Shown here one piece after another: positions 1-5,252 of a stretch of DNA of 5,252 nt. The stretch covers positions 1-5,252 of the forward strand of contig JANMCN010000208.1 in assembly GCA_031361295.1 (NCBI GenBank). Direction: 5' to 3'. The position numbers and the translations under genes are program-made. Each line of letters begins with the position of its first letter. Within the stretch, counting starts at the first letter, position 1. Under the pieces are notes generated by a model, which saw only the letters and a program-made list of their open reading frames with translations, searched no databases and had not been told where the DNA came from. The DNA comes from JALZOC01 sp031361295 (GTDB taxonomy: Bacteria > Acidobacteriota > Vicinamibacteria > Vicinamibacterales > 2-12-FULL-66-21).

Positions 1-97
1 GTCCAACGTCCAACGTCCAACGTGCTACGTGCGACGTGCTACGTGCTACGTGCTACGTGCTACGTGAAACACGTCCAACGTTCCCCGTTCCACGTTA
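1..97. repeat. Degenerate 7-bp tandem repeat array downstream of bshA
   Basis: From position 1 the sequence reads as consecutive heptamers: three GTCCAAC (1-21), GTGCTAC (22-28), GTGCGAC (29-35), four GTGCTAC (36-63) and GTGAAAC (64-70). After a 2-nt slip (AC, 71-72) come GTCCAAC (73-79), GTTCCCC (80-86), GTTCCAC (87-93) and a partial GTTA (94-97). That makes about 13 units. Nearly every unit junction recreates the palindrome ACGT, so ACGT recurs at a 7-bp period. The last partial unit contains the bshA stop codon (95-97). The array runs off the left edge, so its full length is unknown. There are at least two sub-families (GTCCAAC and GTGCTAC), suggesting separate local expansions. No open frame of note lies in it. 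Function is unknown; it could be a slippage-driven microsatellite, a protein-binding array or part of a dispersed repeat family. Confidence 0.9.
62..74. other. Short perfect inverted repeat inside the heptamer array
   Basis: ACGTG (62-66) and CACGT (70-74) are perfect inverse complements separated by AAA (67-69). In the bshA transcript this would be a 5-bp stem with a 3-nt loop about 20 nt past the stop codon. A second, looser pair, AACGT (77-81) and ACGTT (92-96), overlaps the stop codon with a 10-nt loop. Neither is followed by a T-tract on the minus strand, so I do not call an intrinsic terminator. Such pairs arise easily in an array built on the palindrome ACGT. Confidence 0.3.
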
Positions 98-1234
98 GCG
101 GCGACTGATGACGCGCTCGTAGAAGGTTTCGTACTGCGGCACGACCTGGTCGCGGCAGTAGCGCTGGAACACGGTCCGCCGCGCGGCCGCGGCGACGCGC
201 GCGTGAAGTCCGGCGTCGGTGAGAAGGGCTATGCCGCTTTCCGCCATGCCCTGCAGATCGTCAGGCGCATGCAGGAAGCCGGTCGCGCCGTTCTCGATGA
301 CTTCGTGCAGCCCTCCGACATCGGACGCGACGACGGGCACTTCGCACGCCATCGCCTCGAGTGCCGCCAGGCCGAAGCTCTCCTGCGCCGAGGGAAGCAG
401 GAACAGATCGGCAATCGACAGGAGCGGCACGATCTGGTCCTGCTCTCCTACCGACTCGACCTGCTTCGAGAGCCCGAGCGCCCTGGCGGCATCCAGTGCG
501 GTCGTGAGATCGGGCCCGTCGCCCACGAGAAGCAGCCGCGACGGCACACGCGACGCGATCCTCCCGAAAATCTCCACCGCAGCCGCGACCCGCTTGACGG
601 GCCGGAAGTTCGAGACGTGGATCACGAGCTTCTCGCATCCCGGCGGGCAGTATCGCGTCCGGAGGGCCGGACTGGCCACGCGGCGGTACGCGTCGCAGTC
701 GAGAAAGTTCGGGATGACGACGATCTCGTTCCGCACTGGCAGCACGCGGTAGGTGTCCTCCCTGAGGCTCTCGGACACTGCCGTCACGCCGTCCGACTGA
801 TCGATCGAGAACGCGACGGTTTCGGCGTACGAGTGATCGCTCCCGACGAGGGTGATGTCGGTCCCGTGCAGTGTCGTGATCACCTGCGGGACGTGCTCGG
901 CGGCGGCCGAGACGAGAATCTGCTTCGCCAGGTACGCGGCCGTCGCGTGGGGCACCGCGTAGTGCGCGTGCACGATGTCCAGCCTGAACTCGCGCGAGAC
1001 CTGGACGACGCGCGTCGCAAGCGCCAGGACGTACTGCGTCTCGCGAAAGAGCGGGTACGCGGGAGTCGAGACCCGGTGGAAGGTCAGGCCCGCCTGGTAC
1101 GCGCCGAAGCGGAACGGCGTATCGGCACTGAGGACGTGCACGTCGTGGCCGCGGGCGGCCAGCGATTTCGCCAGCTCGGTGGCGACAATCCCGCTCCCGC
1201 CCACGGACGCGTAGCAGACGATCCCGACGTTCAC
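95..1234 (-). CDS. bshA: BshA, N-acetyl-alpha-D-glucosaminyl L-malate synthase
   Basis: This GT4-family retaining glycosyltransferase catalyses the first step of bacillithiol synthesis, UDP-GlcNAc + L-malate giving GlcNAc-malate + UDP, in the cytoplasm. The 379-residue length is typical for BshA. Visible family motifs are the N-terminal GGSGIVATELA loop (residues 12-22), HAHYAVPHA (89-97), TLHGTDITLVGSD (121-133), IPNFLD (174-179), HVSNFRPVKR (206-215), which contacts nucleotide in this fold, and ESFGLAALEAMA (285-296), the donor-sugar/UDP site with the paired glutamates of GT4 enzymes. No signal peptide or membrane segment is seen. The start is GTG, overlapping the bshB1 stop as GTGA; a weak GCAGG lies about 6 nt upstream. 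The next methionine is at residue 295, so GTG is the only sensible start. The TAA stop falls in the heptamer repeat. The enzyme assignment is strong because the malate-synthase-specific motifs, not only general GT4 ones, are present. Confidence 0.95.
   Translation of the reverse strand: MNVGIVCYASVGGSGIVATELAKSLAARGHDVHVLSADTPFRFGAYQAGLTFHRVSTPAYPLFRETQYVLALATRVVQVSREFRLDIVHAHYAVPHATAAYLAKQILVSAAAEHVPQVITTLHGTDITLVGSDHSYAETVAFSIDQSDGVTAVSESLREDTYRVLPVRNEIVVIPNFLDCDAYRRVASPALRTRYCPPGCEKLVIHVSNFRPVKRVAAAVEIFGRIASRVPSRLLLVGDGPDLTTALDAARALGLSKQVESVGEQDQIVPLLSIADLFLLPSAQESFGLAALEAMACEVPVVASDVGGLHEVIENGATGFLHAPDDLQGMAESGIALLTDAGLHARVAAAARRTVFQRYCRDQVVPQYETFYERVISRR
1231..1234 (-). promoter_or_regulatory. 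GTGA stop-start overlap coupling bshB1 to bshA
   Basis: On the minus strand the four bases read GTGA: GTG (1234-1232) starts bshA and TGA (1233-1231) ends bshB1. With only a weak Shine-Dalgarno-like GCAGG upstream, bshA translation probably depends on ribosomes finishing bshB1. This would keep the two consecutive pathway enzymes in proportion. The overlap is directly seen; the coupling is inferred. Confidence 0.75.
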
Positions 1235-1989
1235 TCGAGCCTGCCGGGTCCCCCGGCCGCGGCGCTCCAGTCCTTGAACAGGTGCGGACGCAGCACCGGC
1301 TCGCGGACGATGACACCCTCGGCAAACGCCACGCCGGCGCGGGCGCCGAGGTGCGCGTCGCGGCTCTCAATCATCTGCCGGAACTGCGGGGCCGTCAGAC
1401 GTGTGGCGATGCTGTCGGGACCCGAGGGTGCAAACTGCGAGTGATGGCACGCGAGCGCCTGGCGCTTCTTCTCGTAGTACGGGGACACGTCGACGGCAAA
1501 TGACGCCGGGTCGGCGTCGTTGATGAAGTAGTAGCAGAGCCAGTCGGGCCGCCATGCCGGGGGCTCGCCGCCGCCAAAGCGGCGGAGGCCGCTCTTGAAA
1601 ATTGCGTTGGTCAGCACCTCGCTGGCGGCGCGGTGATCCGGATGGCGATCGTTCGCGTGCGGCAGCGCGACCGCCCGCGGCCGCACGGTCCGCATCAACC
1701 GCACCACGTCCGTGATCTGCCCGTCCCTGCCGTCGATGCCGCCGTCAGGCCACTCCAGATTCGTCCGCCAGGCCGCGCCGAGAACCACGCGCGCGGCTTC
1801 GGCTTCCGCCTCCCTTTCGTCCGGCGTCCCGTTCGACCCGAGCTCCCCGCGCGTCAAATCGCACAGTCCGACGCGGAATCCCAGCGCCGCGTGGAGCGCG
1901 ATCACCCCCCCGAGACCAATCTCGAGGTCATCGGGATGAGGGCCGAAGACGAGCAGGTCTACAGGAGGCAGCACGGCTGAAATCCACAT
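1231..1989 (-). CDS. bshB1: BshB1, bacillithiol biosynthesis deacetylase (PIG-L/LmbE family)
   Basis: This zinc-dependent deacetylase acts second in bacillithiol synthesis, converting GlcNAc-malate to GlcN-malate. It is cytoplasmic with no signal peptide. The 252-residue protein shows the N-terminal family motif GPHPDDLEIGLGG (residues 16-28), with zinc ligands His18 and Asp21 and probable general base Asp20. It also has HANDRHPDHRAA (111-122), whose HPDH supplies the third zinc-ligand region. TRGELGSNGTPDERE (46-60) is typical of BshB-type deacetylases. HHSQF (182-186) and GVAFAEGV (219-226) fit the BshB1 subgroup C-terminus. The adjoining bshA supports this over the related mycothiol enzymes MshB/Mca. 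The start is uncertain: ATG at 1989 has GTGGA directly abutting it, too close for a normal ribosome site. An in-frame GTG at 1974 (giving 247 residues, starting just before the VDLLVFG strand) has GGA at a spacing of 8 nt. The gene starts 18 nt after the lyase stop. Confidence 0.92.
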   Translation of the reverse strand: MWISAVLPPVDLLVFGPHPDDLEIGLGGVIALHAALGFRVGLCDLTRGELGSNGTPDEREAEAEAARVVLGAAWRTNLEWPDGGIDGRDGQITDVVRLMRTVRPRAVALPHANDRHPDHRAASEVLTNAIFKSGLRRFGGGEPPAWRPDWLCYYFINDADPASFAVDVSPYYEKKRQALACHHSQFAPSGPDSIATRLTAPQFRQMIESRDAHLGARAGVAFAEGVIVREPVLRPHLFKDWSAAAGGPGRLE

Positions 1990-2007
1990 TCCACGGTGTC
2001 AGATCGC

Positions 2008-3462
2008 TCAGATGGTGTTCGCAACGCGTCGAAGCGCGTCGTCGGCTGCCGCCAGGCGGCCCACGGCGCCCTTGTGCCACTCCTCGTCCGAGGCAATCAG
2101 GCGTGTCGACGCGGCCACCGCGCGGGCGGTCTCCGCAGGTGCGGGTCCGCCGGGGGTCGTCCTGACGTCCACGAAATGGCGCGCGCTCAGCAGTTCGGCG
2201 AGCGCGGGCTCGTCGTAGGCGATAGGCCGGCCGACGACGGCCACACAGACGTCACGCAGCACTGCGGACCGCAATTCGGACGGCCGCGCCTCGCATTCGG
2301 CCACGAACCGGACGGCAATGGTGTGACCAGTCTTGAAGGGAACGTTGTGATCCCGCACCAGCGTGTCCGCAAGCTCCGTGACGGTGATCCAGCCCTGCGC
2401 GGCACGCTCGGCCAGACGGGCACGATTGAACTGCGCGGGCCCCATGGCCGCCGCGACGAGCCGCACGGCGCGGTTGGCGTCTTTGAACATCGACGCCACG
2501 AGCGGCTGCAGGTCGTCTTCGGTATCGACAATGTCGCCGAAAGGGGTGTTGTGCACGCTCATGACGACCGCCGTCGCCTGGCCGAGCGCCTTGCTGGCGA
2601 TGGCGCGCGCATGCTCGAGCGCAACGGGGTTGCGCTTCTGCGGCATGATGCTGCTGCCCTGCACGAAGCCGTCGGTCAACCGCAGGTACCCGAACTCGGT
2701 CGTGCACCAGAGCAGCAGATCCTGGAGCACGCGACCCATCCCCGTCAGAAGGACGGCTGCCGCCGACACGCTTTCGAGCAGGTAATCCACGGTCGCGATG
2801 CTGCCGTACGTGTTGCCGGTAGGCGCATCGAACCCGAGGAGCTCGGTCGTCCGCGCGCGGTCGATCGGGAATCCCGTCCCGGTAATCGCGCAGGACCCGA
2901 GGGGATTCATGTTGGTCGCGACATAGGCCGCTCGCAGACGCACGGTGTCGCGCTCGAGTTGTTCGACGACAGCCAGCAGGTAATGGGCGATCGTGGACGG
3001 CTGGGCCGGCTGCGTGTGGGTGTGGGCGGCGAACACGTCCTCCTTGTGCGCGTCCGCGAGCGCGAGCAACACCTTCCGCAGCCTGACGGCTCCTTCGATG
3101 AGCTGAAGCACCATATCCCGCTGCTGCATCCGGTACATCGTCATGTCGATGTCGTTCCGGGAGCGGGCCGTGTGCAGGCGGCCGGCGGCTTCCTCGCCGC
3201 ACGCCTGCACGATCAGCCGCTCGACGTAGAAGAACAGATCTTCGCAGGTGCCATCGTAGCGGACCTGGCCGACCTGTGCGAGCGGGATGCTGTCGAGCGC
3301 CAGCCGGATCGCGTGGGCCGCGACCGCCGGGACGATGCCGGTCTCGGTCAGCATCACCAGGTGCGCGTAGTGAATGTGCATCAGCGGCGCCAGGAACTGG
3401 GCCTTGGCGTCCTCGAAGTTTTCGTTGAGCACGCACGCCACGTACTCGGCGTCGAACCGCAT
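2008..3462 (-). CDS. argH: Argininosuccinate lyase (ArgH) superfamily protein, possibly a divergent paralogue
   Basis: The protein is a 484-residue member of the fumarase/argininosuccinate lyase superfamily, whose ArgH members split argininosuccinate into arginine and fumarate as cytoplasmic homotetramers. Signatures seen: LHTARSRNDIDMTMYRM (96-112, the SRND substrate-binding region), HTHTQPAQP (147-155; His149 in the catalytic-histidine position), NPLGSCAITGT (186-196), GSSIMPQKRNP (269-279; flexible loop with the catalytic serine, Ser270 or Ser271), TVTELADTLV (360-369) and the ArgH-type C-terminal PGGPAPAET (437-445). Oddities: the WGGRF segment that opens canonical ArgH is absent, and an in-frame TGA (3489-3487) only nine codons upstream rules out a longer start. 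Where ArgH usually reads like YNKDMQEDKE, this protein has HNTPFGDIVDTEDDLQP (304-320). The C-terminal part is correspondingly longer. ATG follows the upstream TAA by 7 nt; GGAAAG 13 nt before it is a weak ribosome site, so coupling to the upstream gene is likely. No other arginine gene is in the window. True ArgH remains possible; another fumarate-releasing lyase role is the alternative. Confidence 0.8.
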   Translation of the reverse strand: MRFDAEYVACVLNENFEDAKAQFLAPLMHIHYAHLVMLTETGIVPAVAAHAIRLALDSIPLAQVGQVRYDGTCEDLFFYVERLIVQACGEEAAGRLHTARSRNDIDMTMYRMQQRDMVLQLIEGAVRLRKVLLALADAHKEDVFAAHTHTQPAQPSTIAHYLLAVVEQLERDTVRLRAAYVATNMNPLGSCAITGTGFPIDRARTTELLGFDAPTGNTYGSIATVDYLLESVSAAAVLLTGMGRVLQDLLLWCTTEFGYLRLTDGFVQGSSIMPQKRNPVALEHARAIASKALGQATAVVMSVHNTPFGDIVDTEDDLQPLVASMFKDANRAVRLVAAAMGPAQFNRARLAERAAQGWITVTELADTLVRDHNVPFKTGHTIAVRFVAECEARPSELRSAVLRDVCVAVVGRPIAYDEPALAELLSARHFVDVRTTPGGPAPAETARAVAASTRLIASDEEWHKGAVGRLAAADDALRRVANTI

Positions 3463-3469
3463 GGGTCTG

Positions 3470-5252
3470 TTATCGCTTTCCGAGACTCAACAGGTTGGCC
3501 ATCAACTGGTAGGCGCCGTCGGTCCCCGCGGGGAGCTGGCGCCAGAGGCCGAGACCCACATAGATCCACCGCCCTTTCCCGTAACGCGCTTCGACGAGCG
3601 CGCCGGTCTTGGGCCCGGGGTTGTAGGGGAACGGATCCGTCGAGCGCACGAGGTCCACGTAGCGAGCGTCGCGATCGGCGAGAAAGTACGTGCCCCGCTC
3701 CTGGACCCAGCCGGCCCACGCCTCGGGTCCAATCCGGTTCGGCGTGGTGAAGACCGGATGCGTGGGTACCAGCACCTCCACCGGAGCGTTCTCGTCGGTG
3801 ACCCTGTCGGTCCCGGTCTTGACCGGATAGGGGCCGTACTGCGCCTGGTTGAACTCCTGCTTGTTGTACTGAACGATGACCGTCCCGCCGTTCTCCGCAT
3901 ACTTGAGGAGCCTGTTGTTGTTCGCCCGAAGATCGGGCCGGCGCTCGTAGGCGCGCACGCCAGTCACGATGACGTGGTAGCGCGACAGGTCCCCTGACGC
4001 GAGCTCCGCCGGATCGATCAGGTGCACCTCCGCCCCGAGCTGCTCGATCGCGGACGGCACGGCATCGCCGACCCCCATCACATAGCCGACCCGGAGCCCC
4101 TGTGCGATCTTGACGTCGATGACCTTCACTCGCGTCTGCGCGGGTTCGACGACGTGCCGGCGGCGGATGTGTGGATATTCGACCACCTCGTATCCCGAGG
4201 ACGATGCGACGGGGCTGCCGGCCGACACCTCGGCACCCACCGCGTACTCGCCGGCCTTCGCCGAGGCGGGAGGTGTGACGCTGAACTTCACCGTCGCATC
4301 CTGGTTCTCCCGTTCGAAGCTCACTGGAATCGACGACGGCGCCGCTCGCCAGCCGTCGGGCACGTGCAACGAGGCCGTGGCTGCGGCCGGCCCTTTCTGA
4401 TTGTTGCTGACGGACACCTCGACCGTCACCTCGACCGTCCGTTCGTGCGCCACCGAGCGCATCAGGGTCTGGGGAGACATCCGCCGGGAAGGCGTGGGCG
4501 TGGGCACGACGGCAATATCGGGGGAGACGCGCACGTTGAACGCGGGCACGACCTGGAGCTCCATGCGCTTTTCGCCGGCAAACAGATCACTGTAGCGATA
4601 CTCGACCGCACGCTCGACCGACACGTCAGCCCCGCCGATCGACATCGCGAGCGTCGCGCGGAACGGCGTCGGCCGGAACGGCGCGCCGAATGGGACACCG
4701 GGCTCGAAGTCGTACCGTGCCGCGTCCTTTCGCGGCGTCCAGTACGGCGTCGATGGAGGCGCGTCGGCCACTCGCAGGTCGGTCGCGCAGGTCAGGGCGC
4801 CTGCGCTCGGAACCGGGCCGGCGCACACCGCGGGGTCGCCGAGGAAGCCCGTGAACTGGAGGCTCTTGAGGACCACGTCGGCCGGTCCGTTGTTCCCCGC
4901 GACGAGCGACACCTTGACCGGTTGCCCCCCGACCACCACGCCGTCGTCTGCGAGCACCTCGATGCGGACGCCGTGGGTCAGCAGGAGCGCCTCCTGAAAC
5001 TGGCGTTCCTTCGGAGCCAGCCGGAAGTCGATCTCGTATCGCGCGGCGTCCGAGAGACCCATCGAACCAAGCTTCGCGCGCAGGTCACGGACGGCCGCGA
5101 GTCCCGTGACGAGGGGCTGGGCGGCGGCGGCTGGTCCCTTGGCATCGAGCGCCTGCGACGCCGTCTCGACGCTCGCCGCGATCGTTTGAAGCGCCGAGGC
5201 GAGGGAGGCCGGAGGCTGCGCACCGACGTAGACGGCGAGGCCGGGCAGCGAG
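3470..5252 (-). CDS. C-terminal part of a large PIG-L-deacetylase-type exported protein (5' end off window)
   Basis: The frame is open from the right edge (codon at 5251-5249) to TAA at 3472-3470, giving 593 visible residues. A methionine at 5062 is internal, since similar coding sequence continues upstream of it. In order: a helical, Ala-rich stretch (about 5250-5000); a beta-rich region including VLADDGVVVGGQPVKVSL (about 4945-4890); a PTPTPSRR linker (about 4500-4480); an Ig-like NEW3/NPCBM-associated-type domain (about 4450-4180; VEVTVEVSVSNNQKGPAAA, then PDGW); and a C-terminal alpha/beta domain like class I glutamine amidotransferase/ThuA folds (about 4096-3490; GLRVGYVMGVGD, VIVTGVRAYERR, NGGTVIVQYNKQEF, YGKGRWIYVGLGLWRQLPAG). 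I see no clear Cys-His-Glu catalytic triad in that last domain, so it may be non-catalytic. Only two cysteines occur (AVCAG and LTCAT, 12 residues apart), compatible with one disulphide in an exported protein. From family memory, proteins with this tail in Acidobacteria carry an N-terminal PIG-L/LmbE deacetylase domain and signal peptide; that part is not visible here. Substrate is unknown. Confidence 0.75.
   Translation of the reverse strand, partial: SLPGLAVYVGAQPPASLASALQTIAASVETASQALDAKGPAAAAQPLVTGLAAVRDLRAKLGSMGLSDAARYEIDFRLAPKERQFQEALLLTHGVRIEVLADDGVVVGGQPVKVSLVAGNNGPADVVLKSLQFTGFLGDPAVCAGPVPSAGALTCATDLRVADAPPSTPYWTPRKDAARYDFEPGVPFGAPFRPTPFRATLAMSIGGADVSVERAVEYRYSDLFAGEKRMELQVVPAFNVRVSPDIAVVPTPTPSRRMSPQTLMRSVAHERTVEVTVEVSVSNNQKGPAAATASLHVPDGWRAAPSSIPVSFERENQDATVKFSVTPPASAKAGEYAVGAEVSAGSPVASSSGYEVVEYPHIRRRHVVEPAQTRVKVIDVKIAQGLRVGYVMGVGDAVPSAIEQLGAEVHLIDPAELASGDLSRYHVIVTGVRAYERRPDLRANNNRLLKYAENGGTVIVQYNKQEFNQAQYGPYPVKTGTDRVTDENAPVEVLVPTHPVFTTPNRIGPEAWAGWVQERGTYFLADRDARYVDLVRSTDPFPYNPGPKTGALVEARYGKGRWIYVGLGLWRQLPAGTDGAYQLMANLLSLGKR

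Noticed and set aside
62..96. Rho-independent terminator for bshA
   Set aside because: The inverted repeats have only 5-bp stems and no T-tract follows on the minus strand.
1..97. CRISPR array
   Set aside because: Units are 7 bp and directly abutting, with no unique spacers; this is a tandem repeat.
261..1370. Minus-strand frame of 369 codons overlapping bshA and bshB1 in another frame
   Set aside because: It is Arg/Ala-rich, without motifs, and covers the bshB1-bshA junction; it is a frame-shifted shadow of both.
203..1444. Plus-strand open frame of 413 codons opposite bshA and the end of bshB1
   Set aside because: It is antisense to well-supported genes, has an Arg-rich composition and no family motifs; a GC-driven shadow.
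2252..3436. Minus-strand frame of 394 codons inside the lyase gene
   Set aside because: It is an out-of-frame reading of the lyase with low-complexity Arg/Ala/Gly composition.
1996..3750. Plus-strand open frame of 584 codons opposite the lyase
   Set aside because: It lies antisense to a lyase with clear motifs, is rich in Arg/His/Gly/Asp without recognisable domains, and crosses the boundary of two real genes. High GC with strong third-position bias commonly makes such shadows.
5060..5062. ATG at 5062 as the true start of the upstream gene
   Set aside because: The frame stays open for another 63 codons to the window edge with the same kind of composition (Ala-rich helical stretch), so this methionine is most likely internal.

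Overview
The window is GC-rich bacterial DNA with four tightly packed minus-strand genes, so transcription runs from the right edge (position 5252) to the left. In transcription order they are: (1) the C-terminal part of a large, probably exported, PIG-L-deacetylase-associated protein whose N-terminus lies beyond the window; (2) an argininosuccinate lyase (ArgH) superfamily enzyme; (3) bshB1, a zinc-dependent deacetylase; (4) bshA, the glycosyltransferase that starts bacillithiol synthesis. Gene spacings are 7 nt, 18 nt and a 4-nt overlap, so this looks like one operon. No promoter is visible; it should lie upstream of position 5252.

The organism is probably an acidobacterium or a relative. 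This is inferred from high GC, a clear BshA/BshB1 pair (bacillithiol outside Firmicutes is known in Deinococcus, Bacteroidetes and Acidobacteria lineages), and the large multi-domain PIG-L protein type, which I associate with Acidobacteria. No rRNA or other taxonomic marker is present.

Functionally, BshA joins GlcNAc from UDP-GlcNAc to L-malate, and BshB1 removes the acetyl group to give GlcN-malate. BshC, which adds cysteine, is not in the window. The lyase belongs to a family whose usual reaction releases fumarate, one hydration step from malate. Its place next to bshB1 and bshA therefore suggests, but does not prove, a metabolic link. It also departs from textbook ArgH at the N-terminus and in a conserved loop, so its substrate is uncertain.

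The left edge (1-97) is a degenerate 7-bp tandem repeat, each unit carrying the palindrome ACGT. It begins exactly at the bshA stop codon and runs off the window. There is no gene-free stretch over 300 bases. I see no tRNA, rRNA, CRISPR, insertion sequence or recognisable intrinsic terminator. The many long open frames on the plus strand are GC-driven shadows.
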